Source: Rhodanobacteraceae bacterium (lineage in GTDB: Bacteria > Pseudomonadota > Gammaproteobacteria > Xanthomonadales > SZUA-5). Taken from it: a stretch of DNA of 64,000 nucleotides. The notes below the pieces were generated by a model. It worked only from the letters and a program-made list of their open reading frames with translations, did not search any database and was not told the origin of the DNA. Below, piece by piece: positions 1 through 6,802 of the stretch. Within the stretch, counting starts at the first letter, position 1; each line of letters opens with the position of its first letter. Location of the stretch: contig JADKFD010000013.1 of the NCBI GenBank assembly GCA_016717705.1, positions 1-64,000 on the forward strand, in the 5' to 3' direction. A program made the position numbers and the translations under genes.

Positions 1-1
1 A

Positions 2-1210
2 TCCGTCCTCGTGAAAACCCCAGCCCCACCAGGCGCCGCAGAACCAGGTGCGCTGCACGCCGTTGATCTCGGCCCAGCGTGTCTGCGCCGCCACCGAGGC
101 ATGCGTGTAGACCGGATGCGCGTAGTCCATGCGCGCCAGGATCTTCGTCGGATCAATGCGTTGCGTGGCGTTCAGGGTGACCACGAAGGGCGTGTTCGTT
201 TGCAGCCCCTGCAGGTGGTTCATCGAATAGCTGACCGTGCACGCCGGCTGCGCCGAGCCCCTTGGATCCGGCGCCAGCCGCAGCGCGTTCCAGGCCGCCC
301 AGGCCTGCCGTCGGGATGGCAAAAGGCTGGCGTCGGTATGCAGCACGGTGTCATTGCGCTGGAAGGGAATCGCCCCAAGCACCTCGTGCTCGGTCGCACT
401 GGCATCGGCAAGCAGCGCCAGTGCCTGGTCGCTGTGGCAGGCAAACACGATCTGGTCGAAGTCGGAGACGTCGCTGGCGCTGCTGATGCGCACGCCGGAT
501 GCCAATCGTTCGACCCGGCGCACCGGCGCGCCGCGGCGAAATTCTGCGCGGATCGCCGGAATCAGTTTGTCCAGATAGCGCGCGGAGCCACCCTTGACGA
601 CGCGCCATGGTTGGCGCGTGCCCGGATCGAGCATCTGGTGATTGGCCATGAACTGCACCAGGTACTTGGCCGGGAATTGCATCACCGTTGCGCTCGGTGA
701 GGACCACAGCGCCGAGGCCATCGGCAGCAGATGATCCTCGATGAACAGGCGTCCGTAGCCGCCCGCATACAGGTATTCCCCGAGCGCCGGCCCCGGGCCG
801 GGATCCGCCAGCAGCGCCGGTGCCTCGCGATAGAAGCGCAGGATCTCGCGCACCATGCGCCAGAAGGCCGGACTCACCAGGTTGCGCCGCTGGCAGAACA
901 GCGCATTCAGATTGGTGGCGTTGTATTCCAGTCCCGAGATCTCGTTCTTGACCGCAAAACTCATGATGGTCGGCTGTGACTCGACCCCGAGATCAGCGAA
1001 CAAGCGCGTCAGCAGTGGATAGTGATTCGGGTTGAAGACGATGAAACCGCTGTCGATCTGCTGGCGTTCGCCGTTGATCTCTATGTTGTGCGTGTGGGTG
1101 TGGCCTCCGAGGCGCGTATCTGCCTCATAGACGACCACCTCGTGCTGGCGACCGAGCAGATACGCCGCACCCAGGCCGGCGATGCCGGCGCCGACGATGG
1201 CGATGCGCAT
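2..1210 (-). CDS. FAD-dependent amine-oxidase-like protein (COG2907 type), C-terminus cut by window edge
   Basis: Translating the minus strand from the ATG at 1210 gives a frame that stays open to the left edge, so the gene is partial (about 403 codons seen). The N-terminus reads MRIAIVGAGIAGLGAAYLL, a classic GxGxxG dinucleotide-binding fold for FAD, followed by an acidic residue after the second strand (VVVYEAD) and by GGHTHTH. This matches the predicted NAD/FAD-binding amine-oxidase family often found with fatty-acid modification genes such as desaturases and cyclopropane synthases. The ATG overlaps the TGA of the upstream desaturase (ATGA), so the two are translationally coupled. The substrate is unknown; modification of lipid acyl chains is inferred from the neighbour only. 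Confidence 0.8.
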   Translation of the reverse strand, partial: MRIAIVGAGIAGLGAAYLLGRQHEVVVYEADTRLGGHTHTHNIEINGERQQIDSGFIVFNPNHYPLLTRLFADLGVESQPTIMSFAVKNEISGLEYNATNLNALFCQRRNLVSPAFWRMVREILRFYREAPALLADPGPGPALGEYLYAGGYGRLFIEDHLLPMASALWSSPSATVMQFPAKYLVQFMANHQMLDPGTRQPWRVVKGGSARYLDKLIPAIRAEFRRGAPVRRVERLASGVRISSASDVSDFDQIVFACHSDQALALLADASATEHEVLGAIPFQRNDTVLHTDASLLPSRRQAWAAWNALRLAPDPRGSAQPACTVSYSMNHLQGLQTNTPFVVTLNATQRIDPTKILARMDYAHPVYTHASVAAQTRWAEINGVQRTWFCGAWWGWGFHEDG

Positions 1211-2367
1211 CAGCTCGCCCGCTGGCGCGTGCGCGCGTCGCGGATGCGCGCCGGCACCGGCTTCAGATCCCACACCAGGCCGAGCCAGGACATCGCCTTG
1301 AGCACGTACCAGGTGATGTCGATCTCCCACCAGTAGAAACCCTGGCGCGCGGCTTGCGGATAGTAGTGATGGTTGTTGTGCCAACCCTCGCCCAAGGTGA
1401 TCAGCGCCAGAAACAGGTTGTTGCGACTGTCGTCGCGCGTCGCGTAACGCCGTTTGCCCCAGACATGCGCCAGCGAGTTGATCGTCACCGTCGCATGGAA
1501 CAGCACGATGGTGGACACGAAGAAACCCCAGATCAGCAGTTGCGGGCCGCTGGTGCCCAGACTCGGGGCATACCGTTCCAGCACATTGCCGAGAGCAAAC
1601 AGTCCCGCCGCCAGCGCCACCGGCAACAGAATGTCGAAGCGATCCAGGAAACGCAGTTCGGGGAATTTTTCCAGGTCGGGAATGACCTTGAAGTCAGTGC
1701 CGAAGGCGCGCGGCGTCATGAACCAGCCCATGTGGCTTTTCCAGAAGCCGTGCTGCACCGGCGAATGCAGATCTGCCGGCTGATCCGCGTGGCGATGGTG
1801 ATGCCGATGATGCGCTGCCCACCACAGCGGGCCGCGCTGTACCGAACTGGCGCCGATCAGTCCGAACACGAACTGCAGCAGGCGCGAAGTCTGGAACGCG
1901 CGATGCGAAAAATAGCGATGGTAGAACGCGGTAATCGCAAACATCCTGAGCAGGTACAGCGCCAGCGCCACGCCAACTGCGAATGCGCTGACGCCAACCC
2001 AGACGACGCCGATGCACGCCAGATGCAGCCCGATGAAGGGCAGCACGCGCAACCAGGCGATGCGGTCGGCCGCCGGGCCTTCGATCGGCACGCTGGCGCT
2101 GGTGTCGAACCAGTTCACCACAGCCACCCAGGCACGCTGCCACAGGCTGCGCGTACGCGTCACCGTGTCGTCGAAAGCCACTTCGACGCAACCGGCCGCG
2201 TGTTCCATGCGAGCACGGGCATTGCCGACCGCTTCCTCGACGCCGCGCTCGACCTGGTGCGCGGCGGCTTCGACCTTGCGCCGGGCCTCGTGCAGCGTCT
2301 CGCTGACCGCGTGTTCCAGTTGCGCGGCCTGCAGTGAGCCCTGGCCAGCAGTACGATCGTGTGTCAT
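1210..2367 (-). CDS. Acyl-CoA / fatty acid desaturase with helical N-terminal extension
   Basis: 385-residue membrane di-iron desaturase, expected to put a double bond into acyl chains. All three histidine boxes are visible: HRYFSH (150-155), HHRHHH (186-191) and HNNHH (330-334), with hydrophobic segments between them (about 110-145, 245-260, 275-295). The first roughly 85 residues are not part of the usual family core: they form a charged, alanine-rich amphipathic stretch (repeated EA, RR and VE patterns) that looks like a phasin or apolipoprotein-like coiled coil. The start is supported by AGGAAC upstream. It lies 12 bp after the OsmC gene and overlaps the FAD protein gene, so the three probably form one operon. 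Confidence 0.88.
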   Translation of the reverse strand: MTHDRTAGQGSLQAAQLEHAVSETLHEARRKVEAAAHQVERGVEEAVGNARARMEHAAGCVEVAFDDTVTRTRSLWQRAWVAVVNWFDTSASVPIEGPAADRIAWLRVLPFIGLHLACIGVVWVGVSAFAVGVALALYLLRMFAITAFYHRYFSHRAFQTSRLLQFVFGLIGASSVQRGPLWWAAHHRHHHRHADQPADLHSPVQHGFWKSHMGWFMTPRAFGTDFKVIPDLEKFPELRFLDRFDILLPVALAAGLFALGNVLERYAPSLGTSGPQLLIWGFFVSTIVLFHATVTINSLAHVWGKRRYATRDDSRNNLFLALITLGEGWHNNHHYYPQAARQGFYWWEIDITWYVLKAMSWLGLVWDLKPVPARIRDARTRQRAS

Positions 2368-2379
2368 CCGGCGTTCCTG

Positions 2380-2832
2380 TCAGTTCAGCTGCGGCTCCAC
2401 GCTGACCTCGGTCTTGACCGAGTTGGCGATGAAGCAACCCTTGTGCGCGCGTTCGTGCAGCGCGTTCAGTTCTTCCAGCGTCGGTTGGCGACCCTCGAAC
2501 ACGACGCGCGGCCGCAACACCACGCGCACCATGCTCATGCGCCCCTCCGCGTTCTTGTCCAGGGTGCCGACGGCGTCATCCGCATAGGACGCCACGGCAA
2601 ATCCCTTGACCGCAGCGATCGCCAGGAAGGTAAGCATATGGCACGAGGCGAGAGACGCCGTGAAGGCGTCTTCGGGATCGACCGCGTCCGGGTTGCCGCT
2701 GAAAGCCGGGGCCGACGAGCCGAGCAAGGACTGACCACCCTTGAACAGCAGCTGGTGATCGCGCGAGAAGCTCTTGTCGGCAAAGCTGCCGGCGCTGTGG
2801 CTGAAGCGGATGCTGGCGTGGTGTTCGCTCAT
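2380..2832 (-). CDS. OsmC/Ohr family peroxiredoxin-like protein
   Basis: 150 residues, the usual size for OsmC proteins, which reduce organic hydroperoxides with two cysteines. Both expected cysteines are present: SCHML (Cys64) and HKGCFIANS (Cys133). The central NPDAVDPEDAF segment also fits the family. It is first in a probable three-gene minus-strand operon with the desaturase and the FAD protein, which fits a role in removing lipid hydroperoxides near unsaturated fatty acids (inference). Whether it is OsmC or Ohr proper cannot be settled by eye. Confidence 0.85.
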   Translation of the reverse strand: MSEHHASIRFSHSAGSFADKSFSRDHQLLFKGGQSLLGSSAPAFSGNPDAVDPEDAFTASLASCHMLTFLAIAAVKGFAVASYADDAVGTLDKNAEGRMSMVRVVLRPRVVFEGRQPTLEELNALHERAHKGCFIANSVKTEVSVEPQLN

Positions 2833-3064
2833 CAGGGCGTTTCTCAGGGCTGCGACAACCCACGATTAGCGCGCATGCAGGCATCGGTACGCAAGCGTTT
2901 GGTCACGGTTGTGACCATTACGCAACGCTGGGGAGGATTGGATGCAGGAAGCGCGTCGAGGCGTCGGGCCGGAAGAATGGGTGAAGGTGAAACGAGAAGG
3001 CAGGGGGCGCGCCTTCTGGTCCACCCGACTTTCAGCCAACCCGGGGGCAGTATTTCCACCGCTC

Positions 3065-4252
3065 TCACACCACGCCCAGTTCGCGCCCCACCGCAATGAA
3101 CGCATCCACCGCCCGGTCCAGATGCTCGCGTTCGTGCGCGGCCGACAGCTGCACGCGGATGCGCGCCTGGCCTTTGGGCACCACCGGGAAGAAGAAGCCG
3201 ATCACGTAGATGCCGTGATCCAGCAGGCGCGCGGCGAATTCCTGGGCGAGTTTCGCGTCGCCGAGCATGACCGGCGTGATCGGGTGCCGTCCGGGCTTCA
3301 GGTTGAAGCCGGCGGTGGTCATGCGTTCGCGGAAATAGCGCGCGTTGTCCATCAACTTGGTGCGCAGGTCGCTGGCGCGGGTCAACAAGTCGAAGACCTT
3401 GAGGCTGGCGGCGACGATTGGCGGCGGCAGCGAGTTGGAGAACAGATAAGGCCGCGATCGCTGGCGCAACAGCTCGATGATCTCCTTGCGCCCGGTGGTG
3501 AATCCGCCGAGGCCGCCGCCGAGCGCCTTGCCCAGCGTCGAGGTGTAGACATCGATCTGGTCCATCACGCCGTGAAACTCGGCGGTGCCGCGGCCGGTGG
3601 CGCCGAGAAAGCCGGTGGCGTGGCATTCGTCGATGTGCACCAGCGCGCCATACTTGCGCGCCAGCGCGGTCAACTGATCGAGCGGCGCGATGGCGCCGTC
3701 CATGCTGAACACGCCGTCGCTGGTGATCATGCGCGTGCGCGCGCTGGCAGCAGCCTTGAGCTGTTCTTCCAGGTCAGCCATGTCGCCGTTGGCATAGCGG
3801 TAGCGTTGCGCCTTGCACAGGCGCACGCCGTCGATGATCGAAGCGTGGTTCAGCGCATCGGAAATGATCGCGTCCTGCTCACCCAGCAGGGGCTCGAACA
3901 AGCCACCGTTGGCGTCGAAGCAGGCGGCATAGAGGATGGTGTCCTCGGTGCCGAAGAACTCGCTGATCTTCTTTTCCAGTTGCTTGTGCAGATCCTGGGT
4001 GCCGCAGATGAAGCGTACCGAAGCGACGCCAAAACCGTGACTGTCGAGCGCGGCCTTGGCGGCAGCGATGATTTCCGGATGGTCGGCCAGACCGAGGTAG
4101 TTGTTGGCGCAGAAATTCAGCATCTCGCGGCCATCGGCCAAACGGATCTGCGCCGACTGTGGCGTCGCGATGACCCGTTCGCGCTTGAACAAGCCCTGAG
4201 CCTCGATGTCGGCCAGTTCGGCGGCGAATCGTTCCTGGGCGGCGTAGCTCAT
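3065..4252 (-). CDS. kbl: Glycine C-acetyltransferase (2-amino-3-ketobutyrate CoA ligase)
   Basis: 395 residues, matching the roughly 398 of E. coli Kbl. This PLP enzyme cleaves 2-amino-3-ketobutyrate with CoA to glycine and acetyl-CoA in threonine catabolism. The PLP lysine sits in TSTLGKALGG (Lys242), the cofactor-binding HIDECHATGF is at 207-216, and the glycine-rich substrate region NNYLGLADHP is near 50. The frame stays open upstream but runs into the palindromic repeat; the ATG giving MSYAAQERFA is chosen because it matches the family N-terminus. Threonine dehydrogenase (tdh), its usual partner, is not in the adjacent region. Confidence 0.93.
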   Translation of the reverse strand: MSYAAQERFAAELADIEAQGLFKRERVIATPQSAQIRLADGREMLNFCANNYLGLADHPEIIAAAKAALDSHGFGVASVRFICGTQDLHKQLEKKISEFFGTEDTILYAACFDANGGLFEPLLGEQDAIISDALNHASIIDGVRLCKAQRYRYANGDMADLEEQLKAAASARTRMITSDGVFSMDGAIAPLDQLTALARKYGALVHIDECHATGFLGATGRGTAEFHGVMDQIDVYTSTLGKALGGGLGGFTTGRKEIIELLRQRSRPYLFSNSLPPPIVAASLKVFDLLTRASDLRTKLMDNARYFRERMTTAGFNLKPGRHPITPVMLGDAKLAQEFAARLLDHGIYVIGFFFPVVPKGQARIRVQLSAAHEREHLDRAVDAFIAVGRELGVV

Positions 4253-4321
4253 GGGATCAGTCCAGCGGGCGAGGGCAGGGAGCGGAATTCTGCCTGTTCC
4301 TGGGCCGTCTGGGGGACGGTT

Positions 4322-4394
4322 ATCGCGCGCGAGCGCGCTCCTACAGTTCCTGCGCGAGCCTTCGGCACTTTGTAGGAGCGCGCTTGCGCGCGAT
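4322..4394. repeat. Palindromic REP-like element, family A copy 1
   Basis: Left arm atcgcgcgcgagcgcgctcc continuing into taca, and right arm tgtaggagcgcgcttgcgcg continuing into cgat; the arms are inverted and about 25 bp apart. It sits between kbl and the SDR gene. Three more full copies in this window share both arms (5281, 11710, 58438), while the spacer differs. Confidence 0.9.
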
Positions 4395-4404
4395 TGGAGC
4401 GCGA

Positions 4405-5199
4405 TCAGGTACGCCGAAAGCGCCTTGCATTGCTGCCCACCAGCGCCAGCGCCCAGCGGTCCGGCAGCACCTTGGTCAAGGTGCGCACAAAGCGGTTCCA
4501 GCGGCCGTTGACATAGACAATGTCGCCGCGCTCGGAGGCTGCAAAGGCCTGCTGAGCGACCGTTTTCGCATCCATCCACATGAACTGCGGCATCTTCGAC
4601 ACGGTGCCGCGCATGCCGTTGACGTCATGGAATTCGCTGTAGGTGAAACCGGGGCAGAGCGCGGTGACATGCACGCCGTGCGGCTTCACTTCCTGGGCCA
4701 GCGACTGCGAGAAGCGGATCAGATAGCTCTTGGTCGCGCCGTACAGCGTGTGCCCGGCGGTGCCCGGCACCAGTCCGGCCAGCGAGGCCACGTTGACGAT
4801 GCGACCGAAGCCACGCTCGCGCATGCCTGGCAGCAGTCGATAGATCAGCTCGGTCGGTGCCCACAGCAACACGCGCAGGAAATCGGCGTGGGTGGACCAC
4901 GGCACCGACAGCAGCGAGCCGGGTACGCCGTAACCGGCGTTGTTGATCAGTCCGTCGACGGTGAGGCCGCGCTTCTCGATGGTCTCGACCAGGCGTGCCG
5001 ATGCCAACGGGTCGCTCAAATCCTCGGAAATCATGGCGACATCGCAGCCATGGGCCGCCTGCAATTCAGTGGCCAGCGCCTGCATCTTGTCGGCGCGGCG
5101 CGCGACCAGCAGGAGGTCCCAGCCATGGGCAGCCCAGACACGGGCACAGGCCGCGCCGATGCCGGCCGAGCCTCCGGTGATCAACATGCGACGCTTCAT
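4405..5199 (-). CDS. SDR family NAD(P)-dependent oxidoreductase
   Basis: 264 residues of a classical short-chain dehydrogenase. Visible motifs are the cofactor loop TGGSAGIG (8-15), NNAG (86-89), the catalytic Ser139 and the YGATK pair Tyr153/Lys157. The ATG at 5199 (MKRRMLITGG) is chosen over the longer open frame because the upstream part lies in a palindromic repeat. The substrate is not identifiable; SDRs of this kind act on carbonyl groups of lipids or small ketones. Repeats flank it on both sides, so it is probably transcribed alone or by read-through from truB. Confidence 0.87.
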   Translation of the reverse strand: MKRRMLITGGSAGIGAACARVWAAHGWDLLLVARRADKMQALATELQAAHGCDVAMISEDLSDPLASARLVETIEKRGLTVDGLINNAGYGVPGSLLSVPWSTHADFLRVLLWAPTELIYRLLPGMRERGFGRIVNVASLAGLVPGTAGHTLYGATKSYLIRFSQSLAQEVKPHGVHVTALCPGFTYSEFHDVNGMRGTVSKMPQFMWMDAKTVAQQAFAASERGDIVYVNGRWNRFVRTLTKVLPDRWALALVGSNARRFRRT

Positions 5200-5280
5200 C
5201 GATAGATTCCGGGCGATTCGTTGGGGCGACGATAGCGAATCGGGTGGGCTCCTGCGTCCGGCCCGTGATTGCGCAAAGGC

Positions 5281-5354
5281 ATCGCGCGCGAGCGCGCTCC
5301 TACAACTTCGCCGTAACACCTCGCAAGAATTGTAGGAGCGCGCTCGCGCGCGAT
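5281..5354. repeat. Palindromic REP-like element, family A copy 2
   Basis: Perfectly matching inverted arms (atcgcgcgcgagcgcgctcc... / ...tgtaggagcgcgctcgcgcg) separated by 26 bp, between the SDR gene and truB. The element is followed by 'gacaaccgaaaccgtcaacc', whose complement also precedes copies 3 and 4, so this 20-bp flank belongs to the repeat unit. Confidence 0.9.
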
Positions 5355-5391
5355 GCTTCACCACCGACAACCGAAACCGTCAACCGGACGA

Positions 5392-6294
5392 TCAACGGTT
5401 CAATACCCGCACCGCCTTCAGTGTCCGCCCATCGCGGCAGCGCGCGGTGCCGAGCAGACGCTGGTTCGGATCAAATATGGCAACCTCGTCATCAATCGGC
5501 GCCGCATCCAGCGTCACCGGATTGCCGTGCGAAAAGCGCACCAGGTCGTCGCCACCGATCGTGGCGCTGGGCCTGCCCGCGACCATGACCTCGATCGGCA
5601 ACAACAGTGCATCCAGCGCCGGCAGGTTGCCGATCAGCGCATCCAGCGTCGGCATCGAATGCATCAACGGTTGCCGGAAGGGTGCCGCCCAGGTGCGCCG
5701 CAAGGCATGCACGTGGGCACCGCAACCGAGCGCCTGCCCGAGATCGTCGACCAGACTGCGCACATAGGTGCCGGTCGAGCAATCGACGTCGAGCACCAGG
5801 AAAGGTGCGGTCCAATCGATTATTTCGATACGGTCGACGCGCACCTGGCGCGGCTCGCGGTCGATTTCCACGCCCTTGCGCGCCAGTTCATACAGCGCGG
5901 TTCCTTCGCGCTTGAGCGCCGAGTACATCGGCGGAATCTGCGCGATGGTGCCGCGGAACTGCGGCAAGGCGGCCTCGATCTGCGCGCGTTCGATGCCGTC
6001 GATCGACGTTTCGGCCAGCGGCCGGCCCTGCGCGTCGAGCGTGTCGGTGCGGATACCCAGCCGGGCTACCGTTCGATAGCCCTTGTCGCCGGTCAGAAGA
6101 TGCGTGCTGAGCTTGGTCGCGGCGCCAAAACAGATCGGCAACAGGCCGCTGGCGAGTGGATCGAGGCTGCCGGTGTGACCGGCCTTGTCGGCGCGATACA
6201 GCCATTTGACGCGCTGCAGCGCGGCATTGGAGCTGGGGCCGGAGGGCTTGTCGAGCAGCAGGACACCGTCGAGTTGACGTTTCTTGGAGCGCAT
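5392..6294 (-). CDS. truB: tRNA pseudouridine(55) synthase TruB
   Basis: 300 residues. TruB converts U55 of the T-loop of tRNAs to pseudouridine. The catalytic aspartate lies in GHTGSLDPLASG (Asp45), preceded by the typical N-terminus LDGVLLLDKPSGPSSN; a PUA-like C-terminal part follows. An in-frame GTG exists at 6348, but it lies inside a palindromic repeat (6341-6416), so the ATG at 6294 (MRSKKRQLDG) is preferred. It follows rbfA in the conserved rimP-nusA-infB-rbfA-truB order; rpsO, which often follows, is replaced by an SDR gene. Confidence 0.95.
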   Translation of the reverse strand: MRSKKRQLDGVLLLDKPSGPSSNAALQRVKWLYRADKAGHTGSLDPLASGLLPICFGAATKLSTHLLTGDKGYRTVARLGIRTDTLDAQGRPLAETSIDGIERAQIEAALPQFRGTIAQIPPMYSALKREGTALYELARKGVEIDREPRQVRVDRIEIIDWTAPFLVLDVDCSTGTYVRSLVDDLGQALGCGAHVHALRRTWAAPFRQPLMHSMPTLDALIGNLPALDALLLPIEVMVAGRPSATIGGDDLVRFSHGNPVTLDAAPIDDEVAIFDPNQRLLGTARCRDGRTLKAVRVLNR

Positions 6295-6340
6295 GGGAGG
6301 CGGTATCGGGTGGTCCGCAAGGTATGCCAAAGGCTGGAGG

Positions 6341-6416
6341 TAGGTCACGTTGGCCCGCAGGGCCTACGTGACAACACGGCACGTCACGTAGCCCGCTGCG
6401 GGCCAACGTGACCTAC
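6341..6416. repeat. Palindromic repeat, family B ('taggtcacgttgg'), copy 1
   Basis: Two nested inverted units: taggtcacgttggcccgcag ... ctgcgggccaacgtgaccta, with cctacgtgac and gtcacgtag inside. It lies between rbfA and truB, within the operon. Related copies lie at 22640, 22799, 57206 and 60645. Confidence 0.88.
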
Positions 6417-6432
6417 CGCATTCCGACGGCCA

Positions 6433-6789
6433 TCAATCGGCGTCGGGCAAGCTCGCGCGCAGCAACTCGTCGATGCGCCCGCCACGATCGACCGAGTCGT
6501 CGTAGTGGAAGCGCAATTCGGGCACGGTGCGCGTGCTCATCACCTTCGACAGCGCCTGGCGATAGCGCTTGGCCTCTTCCTTGAGCAAGGTCAGCGCGGG
6601 CTGGGCGTCGGCCGGATTCAGCGCCGTGATGAAAACCTTGGCCACTGCCAGGTCGCGACTGACTTCGACATCGGAAACGCTGATCTCCGGCAACTCGTGC
6701 GCGCGCACATCCTCGTGCACGAGCACAGCGACTTCGCGCCGCAGCTGGGCTGCGACGCGGTCGGTACGTTCAAAACCACCGCGTGCCAT
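6433..6789 (-). CDS. rbfA: 30S ribosome-binding factor RbfA
   Basis: 118 residues, a KH-like fold protein needed for late maturation of the 30S subunit (5' end of 16S rRNA) and cold adaptation. The family pattern is seen in the RTDRVAAQLRREVAVLVHED start, the VSDVEVSRDLAVAKVFITAL core and the VPELRFHYDDSVDRGGRIDELL end. It lies 13 bp after infB, in the standard order between infB and truB. Confidence 0.95.
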   Translation of the reverse strand: MARGGFERTDRVAAQLRREVAVLVHEDVRAHELPEISVSDVEVSRDLAVAKVFITALNPADAQPALTLLKEEAKRYRQALSKVMSTRTVPELRFHYDDSVDRGGRIDELLRASLPDAD

Positions 6790-6802
6790 GACCTTCAGTT
6801 CC

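Noticed and set aside
1354..2337. Long plus-strand frame opposite the desaturase
   Set aside because: Shadow of the minus-strand gene whose three histidine boxes are intact.
3065..4579. 504-residue version of kbl with an upstream start
   Set aside because: The extra N-terminus is encoded by the palindromic repeat and does not resemble Kbl; the 395-residue form matches the family.
6295..6348. Upstream GTG start for truB
   Set aside because: The codon lies inside a family B repeat and adds residues not found in TruB proteins.
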